DNA from: Pseudomonas sp. TCU-HL1
GTDB taxonomy: Bacteria; Pseudomonadota; Gammaproteobacteria; Pseudomonadales; Pseudomonadaceae
Assembly: GCF_001708505.1 (NCBI RefSeq)
Contig: NZ_CP015992.1
Location: 4,836,001-4,900,000 of the forward strand
Direction of reading: 5' to 3'
Length of the DNA stretch: 64,000 nucleotides
Below are positions 45,733 to 54,618 of the stretch, one piece after another. The notes below the pieces were generated by a model. The model did no database searches, was not told where the DNA came from, and saw only the letters and a program-made list of their open reading frames with translations. The position numbers were made by a program, and so were the translations under genes. Within the stretch, counting starts at the first letter, position 1. Each line of letters begins with the position of its first letter.

Positions 45733-47004
45733 ATGCTCAAGCGCAACTGGCGACACCTGCTGCTGATCCTGATCCTCGCCCTGGTGGGTGCGGCCCTGCT
45801 GGTCTGGAGTCGCCCGGTGCCCCAGGCGAAACTCGACCGCCTCAAGCAGCCCGACGGCAGCCCCATCACCCTGGCCACCCCCGCTGGCGCGGTGCAACAC
45901 CGCGTACTCCTGGTGGCCAACGGTGACCAGCGCCTGGCCGACGCCGACCTCCTGGCGCTGGCCCGCGGCAACAACGCCCGGCTCCTGCAACTGGACCTGC
46001 CAGCCAAAGACTGCACGGCCCAACAACAACGCCTGCAGCAGGCGCGCGAACAACTCGGCGGCGAGCCGACCCTGGTGGCTGGCATCGGCCCGGGTGCCGT
46101 ATTCGCCTGGCGCTGGCTGGCCAGCCAGGCCGATGACAATGCCCGGGCCCTGTCCGTTGACTTCAGCCTGGATGCCCCGGACTGCTCCAGCGCCCTGCCG
46201 CAGAAAGCGCCTCACGGCCACTGGCTGGTGGCCTGGAACGACAACCCGGACGACCCCAGCGCCGCCTTCGCCCGTAACCAGGCCAACGCCGAAACCCTGA
46301 TCAGCGACTACGACACCAGCCTGGTGCAGCTCCTGCTGCAACGCCTGCAAAGTCTGCTTCAGAGCCAGGGCGAGCCGTTGCCGGTGGTGGAAGTGCCCGC
46401 GTCAAAACCCGCCGGGACCGTGACCCTGTTCTATTCCGGCGACGGCGGCTGGCGCGACCTGGACCGTGCCGTGGCTGATGAAATGGCCAAGCGCGACTAC
46501 CCGGTGGTCGGCATCGACGCCCTGCGCTACTTCTGGCAACACAAGAGCCCGGAACAAGGCGCCGCCGACCTCAGTCGGCTGATGAAGGAGTACCGCGAAA
46601 AATGGGGCGCCAGGCGCTTCGTGCTGGCCGGCTACTCCTTCGGCGCCGACGTGCTGCCGGCCTTCTACAACCACCTGCCCAAGGCGGACCAGGATCAGGT
46701 GGATGCCATCCTGCTGCTGGCCCTGGCCCGCAGCGGCAACTTCGAGATCGAAGTGCAGGGCTGGCTCGGCAAGGCCGGCCAGGAAGCCGCCACCGGCCCG
46801 GAACTGGCGAAACTACCGGCAGCCAAGGTGCTCTGCGTGTTCGGCAAGGAAGAGGCCAATGAAAGCGGCTGCACCCAACCGGGCGCCGTGGGGGAAAACC
46901 TCGAACTGCCCGGCGGCCACCATTACGACGAAAACTACCCGGCATTGGCGGAGAAACTGCTGGCAGCGGTGGCGAAACGCCAGGAATCAGTGGCCAAGGA
47001 TTGA
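45733..47004 (+). CDS. virJ: Periplasmic alanyl-PG hydrolase of the AcvB/VirJ family
   Basis: This 423-aa protein has an N-terminal membrane anchor (HLLLILILALVGAALLVW) and a periplasmic alpha/beta-hydrolase domain. The nucleophile elbow is LAGYSFGADVLPAF (GxSxG), and the C-terminal GGHHYDENYP provides the catalytic His. The homologue in P. aeruginosa removes alanine from alanyl-PG, and VirJ/AcvB of Agrobacterium hydrolyse lysyl-PG. The pairing with mprF gives an on/off switch for lipid charge. Confidence 0.9.
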   Translation: MLKRNWRHLLLILILALVGAALLVWSRPVPQAKLDRLKQPDGSPITLATPAGAVQHRVLLVANGDQRLADADLLALARGNNARLLQLDLPAKDCTAQQQRLQQAREQLGGEPTLVAGIGPGAVFAWRWLASQADDNARALSVDFSLDAPDCSSALPQKAPHGHWLVAWNDNPDDPSAAFARNQANAETLISDYDTSLVQLLLQRLQSLLQSQGEPLPVVEVPASKPAGTVTLFYSGDGGWRDLDRAVADEMAKRDYPVVGIDALRYFWQHKSPEQGAADLSRLMKEYREKWGARRFVLAGYSFGADVLPAFYNHLPKADQDQVDAILLLALARSGNFEIEVQGWLGKAGQEAATGPELAKLPAAKVLCVFGKEEANESGCTQPGAVGENLELPGGHHYDENYPALAEKLLAAVAKRQESVAKD

Positions 47005-47084
47005 CCCAGGTTCAGATTCGCTTAAGACAACGCGGTTATCCTGCCCGCCCGTTTCGCCATAAAAGACGAGAAAGAGGAACCGTG

Positions 47085-47633
47085 ATGAGTCTCAACAACA
47101 CACCTGCCCGCTATGGGAGCCTGTCCATCACCCTGCACTGGCTGATGCTGGTGCTGATCGCCGCCGTGTATGCCTGTATCGAATTGAAGGGCAACTTTCC
47201 CAAAGGCAGCGACACCCGCGAACTGCTCAAGCAGTGGCACTTCATGCTCGGCATGGCCGTGTTCTTCCTGGTCGGGCTGCGCCTGATCGGGCGGATGATC
47301 GCGCCAACGCCCGCCATTCAGCCCGCTCCGTCAGGCTGGCAGAACGCGCTCTCCAAGCTGATGCACCTGGCGCTTTACGCCCTGATGATCGGCGCGCCCC
47401 TGGCGGGTTGGCTGATCCTCAGCGCCGCCGGCAAGCCCACCCCCTTCTTCGGCCTGGAACTACCGGCCCTGATCGGTCCGAACAAGGAACTGGCCGGGCA
47501 GATCAAGGAACTCCATGAACTGGCGGGCACCGCCGGATACTGGCTGATCGGCCTGCACGCGGTGGCGGCGCTGTTCCACCACTATGTGAGCCGGGACAAC
47601 ACTCTGGTGCGGATGCTGCCGGGACGCGGCTAA
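47085..47633 (+). CDS. Cytochrome b561 family protein
   Basis: This 182-aa protein has four membrane helices with paired His residues for haem b (LHWLMLVLIAAVYACIEL, WHFMLGMAVFFLVGLRLI, LMHLALYALMIGAPLAGWLIL, LHELAGTAGYWLIGLHAVAALFHHY). It is a quinol or superoxide-linked electron carrier in the CybB family, and the partner is not obvious. The ATG at 47085 follows AAAGAGGAACCG. It lies downstream of mprF-virJ and may be on the same transcript. Confidence 0.9.
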   Translation: MSLNNTPARYGSLSITLHWLMLVLIAAVYACIELKGNFPKGSDTRELLKQWHFMLGMAVFFLVGLRLIGRMIAPTPAIQPAPSGWQNALSKLMHLALYALMIGAPLAGWLILSAAGKPTPFFGLELPALIGPNKELAGQIKELHELAGTAGYWLIGLHAVAALFHHYVSRDNTLVRMLPGRG

Positions 47634-47645
47634 GCGCCCTGTCCG

Positions 47646-47708
47646 GTAGGGTGCGCCGCACGCACCGGCCCCCTCGCGCGGTGTTGCGGCGCACACGGCG
47701 CACCCTAC
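47646..47708. repeat. Dispersed hairpin repeat between b561 and kup
   Basis: GTAGGGTGCGCCG at 47646-47658 pairs perfectly with CGGCGCACCCTAC at 47696-47708, with internal partial pairing. It lies between convergent genes and resembles a widespread Pseudomonas palindrome family. Confidence 0.85.
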
Positions 47709-47720
47709 TTTCCGTCCCCC

Positions 47721-49625
47721 TCAGATCTCCACCTGCGTCCCCAGTTCTATCACCCGGTTCAGCGGCAGGTTGAAGTACTTCAGGTTGCTGTTGGCGTTCT
47801 TCAACAGGAATGCGAACAGCGCTTCGCGCCAGCGCGCCATACCGATGCGCTTGGTGGGAATGACCGTCTCGCGGCTGAGGAAATAGGTGGTGCTCATCGG
47901 GCTGAAAGCCAGCTCATTGAGATGACAGAGCTTCAACGCCGCCGGCACGTCCGGCTCCTCGATGAATCCGAAGTGAAGAATCACCCGGAAGAAGCCATCT
48001 CCATAGGCATCCACCTCGAAACGCCGGTCCGCCGCTACCCGCGGCGTGTCCTCGCCCACCACGGTCAGCAGCACCACCTGCTCGTGCAGCACCTGGTTGT
48101 GCAGCAGGTTATGCAACAGCGCGTGGGGCACGGCGTCCGTCCGCGCGGTGAGGAACACGGCGGTGCCTTGCACCCGGTGCGGCGGCTGCGAGCGGATGCT
48201 GGAGATGAACAGGGGCAACGGCAGCGCGGTTTCGTCCAGACGCTCAACCACGATCTGCTTGCCACGCTTCCAGGTGGTCATCAGGACAAACAGCGCGGCA
48301 CCGGCGACAACCGGGAATGCACCGCCCTGGAAGATCTTCGGCACGTTGGCGGCAAAGAACAGGCTGTCGACGAAGAGAAAGCCCAGCAACACCGGAATCG
48401 CCAGCCACCAGGGGGTTTTCCACAACAGCAGCATCACCACGGACACCAGCAGCGTAGTGATCAGCATGGTGCCGGTCACCGCCACGCCATAGGCCGAGGC
48501 CAGCGCACTGGACGACTCGAAGCCCAGCACCAGCAGCACCACGCCCACCATCAACGCCCAGTTCACCGCGCCGATATAGATCTGCCCCTGCTCCTGCTGC
48601 GACGTGTGCTGCACGAACATGCGCGGGATGTAGCCCAGTTGCATGGCCTGGTGGGTCAGGGAGAACGCACCGGAAATCACCGCCTGGGACGCAATTACCG
48701 TCGCCAGGGTGGACAGCAGCACCATGGGCAATAGCGCCCAGCCCGGCGCCAATAGATAGAAGGGGTTACGCGCAGCGGAAGCATCACCGAGGATCACCGC
48801 GCCCTGGCCGAAGTAATTCAGCACCAGGCCCGGCAGCACCAGGTAGAACCAGGCGCGGGCGATGGGCTTGCGGCCGAAGTGACCCATATCGGCGTAGAGC
48901 GCCTCGGCTCCGGTCAGGGCCAGCACTACTGCTCCGAGTATGGCCACGCCCACGCCCGGATGGGTAATGAAGAAATGCACGCACCAGTAGGGATTCAGGG
49001 CCTTGAGCACCTCGGGCTGCTGGACGATCCCGAAGACGCCGAGAGCACCCAGCACGCTGAACCAGAGCACCATGATTGGCCCGAAGAAGATGCCGATCCG
49101 CGCGGTGCCGTGCTTCTGGATCAGGAACAACCCCACCAGCACGATCAGTGACAAGGGTACGACCCAGTGGCTGATACCGTCGAACGCCAGGTCCAGGCCC
49201 TCGATGGCCGACAGCACCGAAATCGCCGGTGTGATCATGCTGTCACCATAGAACAGCGCGGTCCCGAACAACCCGAGCAGCAGCACCGCCGCCTTGAGTC
49301 GCGGATACGACTTGGCGGCCCGCTGCGCCAGCGCGGTCAACGCCATGGCGCCGCCCTCGCCATCGTTGTCGGCACGCAGGATGAACAGCACGTACTTGAT
49401 CGATACCACCCAGATCAGCGACCAGAAGATCAGGGACAGTATCCCCAGGACCCCATCGTGATTGACCTGGACCCCATACTGTTCGGAAAACACCTCCTTG
49501 AGGGTGTACAGCGGGCTGGTACCGATATCGCCGTAAACCACCCCGGCGGCGGCGACCAGAAGGCCGAACCCTGAGGCCGTATGTCCGGCGTGGGGCTCGG
49601 CGGGTTGAGTGATGCTCTCGCTCAT
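47721..49625 (-). CDS. kup: Low-affinity potassium uptake protein Kup
   Basis: Kup is a proton-coupled K+ transporter. The 634-aa protein has 12 predicted membrane helices, including the N-terminal signature VAAAGVVYGDIGTSPLYTLKEVF, and a C-terminal cytosolic tail of about 180 residues. The ATG at 49625 is chosen because it matches the family start MSESITQPAEPHAG; an upstream in-frame start at 49682 adds atypical residues. It is divergent from rimO. Confidence 0.95.
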   Translation of the reverse strand: MSESITQPAEPHAGHTASGFGLLVAAAGVVYGDIGTSPLYTLKEVFSEQYGVQVNHDGVLGILSLIFWSLIWVVSIKYVLFILRADNDGEGGAMALTALAQRAAKSYPRLKAAVLLLGLFGTALFYGDSMITPAISVLSAIEGLDLAFDGISHWVVPLSLIVLVGLFLIQKHGTARIGIFFGPIMVLWFSVLGALGVFGIVQQPEVLKALNPYWCVHFFITHPGVGVAILGAVVLALTGAEALYADMGHFGRKPIARAWFYLVLPGLVLNYFGQGAVILGDASAARNPFYLLAPGWALLPMVLLSTLATVIASQAVISGAFSLTHQAMQLGYIPRMFVQHTSQQEQGQIYIGAVNWALMVGVVLLVLGFESSSALASAYGVAVTGTMLITTLLVSVVMLLLWKTPWWLAIPVLLGFLFVDSLFFAANVPKIFQGGAFPVVAGAALFVLMTTWKRGKQIVVERLDETALPLPLFISSIRSQPPHRVQGTAVFLTARTDAVPHALLHNLLHNQVLHEQVVLLTVVGEDTPRVAADRRFEVDAYGDGFFRVILHFGFIEEPDVPAALKLCHLNELAFSPMSTTYFLSRETVIPTKRIGMARWREALFAFLLKNANSNLKYFNLPLNRVIELGTQVEI

Positions 49626-49833
49626 CTGAACCTTCCTGCTGATGACTGTTGGCGCGCAACGCCTCATTAGCCTTCCCGGCAACGAGAAGCATCCCGCTTT
49701 CGCTCCGCCAGCTTCCTACAGGCTAGCTGCGAAATGACAACAGATGAGGGTGGAAATGGCCTTCGCCTGCCGCTAGAATTGCGCACTTTTTGATCAGAGG
49801 CGCCCTTCCGAGCGCCCATCGAGGTTAGCCGCA

Positions 49834-51156
49834 ATGTCCACCGCCACCCCCAAAGTCGGATTCGTCAGCCTGGGTTGCCCAAAGGCCACAGTCGATTCCG
49901 AACGCATCCTCACCCAACTGCGCATGGAAGGTTACGAGATCGTACCGACCTACCAGGATGCCGACGTGGTCGTGGTCAACACTTGCGGTTTCATTGACAG
50001 CGCCAAGGCCGAATCCCTGGACGCCATCGGCGAGGCCATCGCCGAGAACGGCAAGGTAATCGTCACCGGCTGCATGGGCGTATCCGAAGATTCCATTCGT
50101 GATGTGCACCCGAGCGTGCTGGCCGTGACCGGCCCGCAGCAGTACGAGCAGGTAGTCAGCGCCGTGCACGAGGTCGTGCCTCCCAAGGCCGACCACGACC
50201 CCTTCGTCGACCTGGTCCCTCCGCAGGGTATCAAGCTGACCCCGCGCCACTACGCCTACCTGAAGATCTCCGAAGGCTGTAACCACAGCTGCAGCTTCTG
50301 CATCATCCCCTCCATGCGCGGCAAGCTGGTCAGCCGCCCGGTGGGCGATGTGCTCTCCGAGGCCGAGCGCCTGGTCAAGGCCGGCGTGAAAGAGCTGCTG
50401 GTGATCTCCCAGGACACCAGCGCCTACGGCGTCGACCTCAAGTACAAGCTGGACTTCTGGAACGGCCAGCCGGTCAAGACCCGCATGCTGGAACTGTGCG
50501 AGGCACTCTCCGCCATGGGCGTGTGGGTACGCCTGCACTACGTCTACCCGTACCCGAACGTGGATGACGTGATTCCGCTGATGGCCGAAGGCAAGCTGCT
50601 GCCCTACCTGGACATCCCCTTCCAGCACGCCAGCCCGAAGGTGCTCAAGTCCATGAAGCGCCCGGCTTTCGAAGACAAGACCCTGGCGCGCATCAAGAAG
50701 TGGCGCGAGATCTGCCCGGACCTGACCATCCGCTCCACCTTCATCGTCGGCTTCCCCGGCGAGACAGAGGAAGACTTCCAATACCTGCTGGACTGGCTGA
50801 CAGAAGCCCAGCTGGACCGCGTTGGCTGCTTCCAGTACTCGCCGGTAGACGGCGCCCCGGCCAACGACCTGAGCCTGGAACCGGTGCCGGACGATGTGAA
50901 ACAGGACCGCTGGGAGCGCTTCATGGCGCACCAGCAGGCCATCTCCACCGCTCGCCTGCAGCTGAAGATCGGCCGTGAAGTCGAAGTGCTTATCGACGAA
51001 GTCGACGACGAAGGCGCCGTGGCCCGCTCCTGGGCGGACGCGCCGGAAATCGACGGCAGCGTGTTCATCGAATCCACCAGCGTGAAGCCGGGCGACAAAG
51101 TGCGCGTGCGCATCGTGGATGCCGACGAGTACGACATGTGGGCCGAGTTGGTCTGA
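49834..51156 (+). CDS. rimO: Ribosomal protein uS12 methylthiotransferase RimO
   Basis: This radical-SAM enzyme (440 aa) adds a methylthio group to Asp89 of ribosomal protein S12. The N-terminal UPF0004 domain contains GFVSLGCPKATVDSERIL, and Cys residues in VVNTCGFIDSA and VTGCMGV bind the auxiliary cluster. The radical-SAM motif is CNHSCSFC in EGCNHSCSFCIIPSMRG, and a C-terminal TRAM domain follows (about residue 380 onward). It ends at a strong terminator. Confidence 0.96.
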   Translation: MSTATPKVGFVSLGCPKATVDSERILTQLRMEGYEIVPTYQDADVVVVNTCGFIDSAKAESLDAIGEAIAENGKVIVTGCMGVSEDSIRDVHPSVLAVTGPQQYEQVVSAVHEVVPPKADHDPFVDLVPPQGIKLTPRHYAYLKISEGCNHSCSFCIIPSMRGKLVSRPVGDVLSEAERLVKAGVKELLVISQDTSAYGVDLKYKLDFWNGQPVKTRMLELCEALSAMGVWVRLHYVYPYPNVDDVIPLMAEGKLLPYLDIPFQHASPKVLKSMKRPAFEDKTLARIKKWREICPDLTIRSTFIVGFPGETEEDFQYLLDWLTEAQLDRVGCFQYSPVDGAPANDLSLEPVPDDVKQDRWERFMAHQQAISTARLQLKIGREVEVLIDEVDDEGAVARSWADAPEIDGSVFIESTSVKPGDKVRVRIVDADEYDMWAELV

Positions 51157-51170
51157 TGTGATGTTGTGCT

Positions 51171-51200
51171 GAAAGAGCCCCGCTGATGCGGGGCTCTTTC
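51171..51200 (+). terminator. Rho-independent terminator after rimO
   Basis: GAAAGAGCCCCGC/GCGGGGCTCTTTC with a TGAT loop, 15 bp after the rimO stop, followed by a short T stretch. Confidence 0.88.
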
Positions 51201-51250
51201 TTGGTACAGCTGATGCACTGTGACTGAACACAGAGGTCGAATCGAGTCGT

Positions 51251-51300
51251 AGGATGTGGCGAGCGGCGTTCCGCTGGAGCGCAGCGATCCCCATCACCGG
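51251..51300. repeat. Degenerate dispersed-repeat fragment
   Basis: The segment starts GTAGGATGTGGCGAGC and ends GCGATCCCCATCACC, resembling the GTAGGxTGGGCGAGCGAAGCGAxACCCATC-type elements common in Pseudomonas. It lies at the point where gene order departs from the P. aeruginosa arrangement I recall. Confidence 0.45.
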
Positions 51301-51308
51301 AGCCCGCC

Positions 51309-51659
51309 ATGCTCAAGGTCTTCTACGACGGCGCCTGCCCCCGCTGCATCGCCGACCGCCGCTGGTACGAATCCCTGCCCCGCGCCACCGAAGGCGTGGA
51401 ATGGATCGACATCACCGGTCGCGACGCCGAACTGCGCGTCCTCGGCATCGATCCCTACCTGGCCCTCACCGAACTCCATGTTCAGGACGAGAGCGGCCGC
51501 CTCTACCGCGAACTCGACGCCTACATCCTCCTGCTGTCCCGTGTCCCCAGGCTGGCACCGCTGGCCTGGCTGATCGGCCTGCCTCTGGTCAAACCACTCC
51601 TGTCGCTCGCTTACCGCCACTGGGTACTTCGCCGGCTGCGCCGCAGCGGCAGGGCCTAG
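51309..51659 (+). CDS. DUF393 (DCC-type thiol-disulfide) protein
   Basis: This 116-aa protein of the DUF393 family starts VFYDGACPRCIADRRWYESL, where the CxxC (CPRC) is the family's redox-like motif in a thioredoxin-type fold. YRELDAYILLLSRVPRLAPLAWLI follows. The function is unknown. It is the first of a run of plus-strand genes with the GST downstream. Confidence 0.87.
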   Translation: MLKVFYDGACPRCIADRRWYESLPRATEGVEWIDITGRDAELRVLGIDPYLALTELHVQDESGRLYRELDAYILLLSRVPRLAPLAWLIGLPLVKPLLSLAYRHWVLRRLRRSGRA

Positions 51660-51708
51660 AGCCAGGGTCTAGACTCGCTCCATCCACGGACCAAGCGGAA
51701 CCACAACA

Positions 51709-52350
51709 ATGACCCCACAAAACCGCCAGGTAACCCTCTATCACTGCCCTTACACCCGCTCCACTGGTGCCCTGACGCTGCTGGAAGAACTCGGCGCCGA
51801 CTACAAGCTCCACGTGATGAACATGAAGCTCGGCGAGCAGCGCCAACCTGAGTTTCTCGCTATCAACCCCATGGGCAAGGTGCCCACCCTCACCCATGGC
51901 GACGCGGTCGTGACCGAGCAGGTGTCAGTCTATCTCTACCTTGCCGACCTCTACCCCGAAGCCAGGCTGGCACCACCGCTGGGCGACCCGTTGCGCGGGC
52001 CTTACCTACGCTGGATGGTGTTCTACGGCTCCTGCTTCGAGCCAGCCGTGGTAGACCGGGTACAGCAGCGCGAGCCCATCCCCGAGGCTCGCTCGCCCTA
52101 CGGCGACTTCGACAGTGTGATGAAAACCCTGGTCGCGCAATTGCAGAAAGGCCCCTGGTTGCTGGGTGAACAGTTCACCGCCGCCGACGTGCTCTGGGGC
52201 AGTGCGCTGAACTGGACCACGCAGTTCGGGCTGATCCCGGAAGTGCCGGCGATCAAGGGCTACATCGCCCGTTTCATCGAACGCCCGGCCTACAAGCGAG
52301 CCCTGGCCAAAGACGCCGAACTGGCCGCCGCCCAGGCCGCACCGGCCTGA
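51709..52350 (+). CDS. Glutathione S-transferase family protein
   Basis: This 213-aa protein has a thioredoxin-fold N-terminal domain (VTLYHCPYTRSTGALTLLEELG), the cis-Pro and glutathione-contact segment GKVPTLTHGDAVVTEQVSVYLYL, and an all-helical C-terminal domain. It probably conjugates or reduces a small electrophile, with unknown substrate. It lies 49 bp downstream of the DUF393 gene, so the two could be co-transcribed. Confidence 0.9.
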   Translation: MTPQNRQVTLYHCPYTRSTGALTLLEELGADYKLHVMNMKLGEQRQPEFLAINPMGKVPTLTHGDAVVTEQVSVYLYLADLYPEARLAPPLGDPLRGPYLRWMVFYGSCFEPAVVDRVQQREPIPEARSPYGDFDSVMKTLVAQLQKGPWLLGEQFTAADVLWGSALNWTTQFGLIPEVPAIKGYIARFIERPAYKRALAKDAELAAAQAAPA

Positions 52351-52446
52351 AATGCCGCTGTATTCCGCGCCTCGATAATGCCCCCGCCCCGGCACAGTCG
52401 GGGCTAGGGTATGGGCCTTTCCAGGCTCACTCGCGAGGACTGCAGC

Positions 52447-53217
52447 ATGCACCCCTACTTCAACCTCCAGGGTCGCACCGCCCTGGTCACCGGCGGCACC
52501 CGTGGTATCGGGCGGATGATTGCCCAGGGCTTCCTTGAGGCGGGTGCGCGCGTGTTCATCTGCGCTCGCGATGCCGAAGCCTGCCGTGAAGCCGCTGCCG
52601 AACTCTCGGCCTTTGGCGAATGCCACGGCCTGACGGCCGACCTTTCCAGCGAGGAAGGCGCCAAAGCCCTGGCCGACGCACTGCAACAGCACCTCGAACA
52701 GCTGAACATCCTGGTGAACAACGCCGGCACCACCTGGGGCGCTCCCCTGGAAAGCTACCCGGTGAAGGGCTGGGAGAAGGTCATGCAGCTCAACGTGACC
52801 TCGGTGTTCAGCTGCATCCAGCAACTGCTGCCGCTGCTGCGCGCGGCCGGCAATGCAGCCAACCCGGCGCGGATCATCAACATCGGTTCGGTCGCGGGCA
52901 TCACCTCCCACGGCGAGGAAGCATATGCCTATGGCCCGAGCAAGGCCGCGCTGCACCAGCTGTCGCGCCTGCTGGCGCGGGAGCTGGTGGGCGAGCACAT
53001 CAACGTCAACGTCATCGCCCCCGGCCGTTTTCCCAGCAAGATGACGCGGTTCATCGCCAGCGATCCTGACGCCATGGCGCGCGATACCGCGCTGATCCCG
53101 ATGAAACGCTGGGGCCGCGCCGAGGAAATGGCCGCACTGGCCATCAGCCTGGCCAGCACGGCGGGCGCTTACATGACCGGGAACATTATCCCCATCGACG
53201 GTGGTTTCCACCTGTAA
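52447..53217 (+). CDS. rhlG: SDR-family beta-ketoacyl reductase, RhlG-like
   Basis: This 256-aa short-chain reductase has GGTRGIGRM for NADPH binding, NNAGTTWG, and the catalytic Ser and Tyr/Lys in NIGSVAGI and YAYGPSKAALHQL. The sequence from MHPYFNLQGRTALVTGG through TGNIIPIDGGFHL closely resembles RhlG of P. aeruginosa as I recall it, an NADPH-dependent beta-ketoacyl reductase once linked to rhamnolipid synthesis; that role has been disputed. No rhlAB genes are visible nearby. The ATG at 52447 is chosen because upstream residues are not family-like. Confidence 0.85.
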   Translation: MHPYFNLQGRTALVTGGTRGIGRMIAQGFLEAGARVFICARDAEACREAAAELSAFGECHGLTADLSSEEGAKALADALQQHLEQLNILVNNAGTTWGAPLESYPVKGWEKVMQLNVTSVFSCIQQLLPLLRAAGNAANPARIINIGSVAGITSHGEEAYAYGPSKAALHQLSRLLARELVGEHINVNVIAPGRFPSKMTRFIASDPDAMARDTALIPMKRWGRAEEMAALAISLASTAGAYMTGNIIPIDGGFHL

Positions 53218-53281
53218 CGCATCGCTTGCGCAGCGCATGGGCCGGCGCTAGGGTAGCCGCGCTATCCACCGGACTCCGCCC

Positions 53282-53467
53282 ATGCGCCTCGCCCTCCTGA
53301 CACTTCTACTCACCCTCGCAGCTTCGAGCTTCGCCGCGCCGGCACCCTTCTTCATCTGGCAGAGCAAGCTGGATGGCGCGCTGACCTGCGCCCAGACCAG
53401 CCCCGGCGAAGGCTGGCAGCGCTTGGGCGGGCCCTTCCGCGACGCCGGCTGCCGCGTGTCCTACTGA
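53282..53467 (+). CDS. Small secreted protein (61 aa), unknown
   Basis: This short frame has a strong Sec signal peptide (MRLALLTLLLTLAASSFA, cleaved near residue 18). The predicted mature peptide of about 43 residues has two Cys (LTCAQTSPGEGW and DAGCRVSY) that could form a disulfide. It ends one base before the next start, so it is probably co-transcribed with trmO. I do not recognise a family. Confidence 0.6.
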   Translation: MRLALLTLLLTLAASSFAAPAPFFIWQSKLDGALTCAQTSPGEGWQRLGGPFRDAGCRVSY

Positions 53468-53468
53468 T

Positions 53469-54161
53469 ATGCAGCACAGCGTTTCCCCAGTCGGCTACGT
53501 CCGTTCCTGCTTCAAGGAAAAGTTCGCCATACCCCGCCAGCCCCACCTGGCGCCTGCCGCCCGTGGCGTGCTGGAACTGGTGCCCCCCTTCGACAGCGGC
53601 GATGCCGTGGCGGGGCTGGAACAGGTCAGCCACATCTGGCTGCTGTTCCTCTTCCACCAGGCCCTGGAAGACAAGCCACGGTTGAAGGTACGCCCGCCGC
53701 GCCTGGGTGGTAACCAGTCCATCGGCGTGTTCGCCAGTCGCTCCACCCACCGCCCCAACGGTATCGGCCAGTCGGTGGTGAAGCTGGAGAAGGTGGAGGC
53801 CGGGCGCCTCTGGCTGTCCGGCATCGACCTGCTGGACGGTACGCCGATCATCGACATCAAGCCCTACGTGCCCTACGCCGACTGTCAGGACACTGCGCTG
53901 AACGCGATCGCCGATGCCGCGCCGGAACTGATTCCGGTGGACTGGGCCCCCGCCGCCCTGCTCCAGGCCCGCGAGCATAGCCAGCGCCTGGGCGAGCCCC
54001 TGGCCGAGCTAGTGGAGCAGTGCCTGGCCCAGGACCCGCGCCCGGCCTACCAGAAGCCCGAACCCGAACGCCGCTACGGGGCGCGGCTGTGGGATGTGGA
54101 TGTTCGCTGGCACTACCCCGAGCCGGGGCGGATTCGTGTTCTGGAAATCGCGCGGGGCTGA
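53469..54161 (+). CDS. trmO: tRNA (N6-threonylcarbamoyladenosine(37)-N6)-methyltransferase TrmO
   Basis: This 230-aa protein of the TsaA/YaeB (TrmO) family methylates t6A37 in tRNA-Thr decoding ACC. Family motifs include GYVRSCFKEKFAIPRQPHLAP, ASRSTHRPNGIGQSVVKLEKV and LDGTPIIDIKPYVPYAD. A C-terminal domain (about 160-230) is specific to the enterobacterial/pseudomonad type. The start at 53469 lies one base after the upstream stop. Confidence 0.93.
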   Translation: MQHSVSPVGYVRSCFKEKFAIPRQPHLAPAARGVLELVPPFDSGDAVAGLEQVSHIWLLFLFHQALEDKPRLKVRPPRLGGNQSIGVFASRSTHRPNGIGQSVVKLEKVEAGRLWLSGIDLLDGTPIIDIKPYVPYADCQDTALNAIADAAPELIPVDWAPAALLQAREHSQRLGEPLAELVEQCLAQDPRPAYQKPEPERRYGARLWDVDVRWHYPEPGRIRVLEIARG

Positions 54162-54166
54162 TTCCG

Positions 54167-54192
54167 GGTGGATCACGCCTCATCGATCCACC
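54167..54192. repeat. Hairpin repeat after trmO
   Basis: GGTGGATC at 54167-54174 pairs with GATCCACC at 54185-54192. Further downstream, TACCCTACG at about 54241 resembles the end of the dispersed repeats, so the whole stretch may be one degenerate element. Confidence 0.55.
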
Positions 54193-54243
54193 AATGACGC
54201 TCGACGCTGGCGACGATGGTGGAAATGAAGAGCGATTTCTACC

Positions 54244-54558
54244 CTACGTGGCGAGCTGGCGGGCAGCGTTGAGCGCCAGGGAATCCGCCTCGATGGCGTC
54301 CTGCTCGAGGATCAGCGGGTTGATCAGCGGCCGGCTGGCAAGGAAATGCGGGGTCAGCATGTGCGCCTCGAAGGCGGCTTCGTCGGTGTAGACCTCATAG
54401 AGCCAGACGAGATCGGGGTCGCTGCGGTCTTGCAGTACATCGAACACCAGGCAACCGGGCTCATCGCGCACCGAAGCCGCGGCGTTGATGCGCATGGCAT
54501 CCATGAATGCGTCCAGGCTACCGGGGCGCAGGCGGGTCTTGAGAAGAAGGCAGTACAC
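54244..54558 (-). CDS. Antibiotic biosynthesis monooxygenase (ABM) domain protein
   Basis: This 104-aa ferredoxin-like dimer protein has the ABM pattern RPGSLDAFMDAMRINAAASVRDEPGCLVFDVLQDRSDPD, then YEVYTDEAAFEAHMLTPHF. Such proteins act as quinol oxygenases or as small chemical sensors, and the substrate is unknown. It is divergent from the VOC-family gene with 60 bp between starts, so a shared promoter region is likely. Confidence 0.85.
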   Translation of the reverse strand: MYCLLLKTRLRPGSLDAFMDAMRINAAASVRDEPGCLVFDVLQDRSDPDLVWLYEVYTDEAAFEAHMLTPHFLASRPLINPLILEQDAIEADSLALNAARQLAT

Positions 54559-54618
54559 GTTTAACTCCGCTTTGTCTTATATTTCCATAAAATTGTATAC
54601 AAAACTGGAGTCAAAGAA

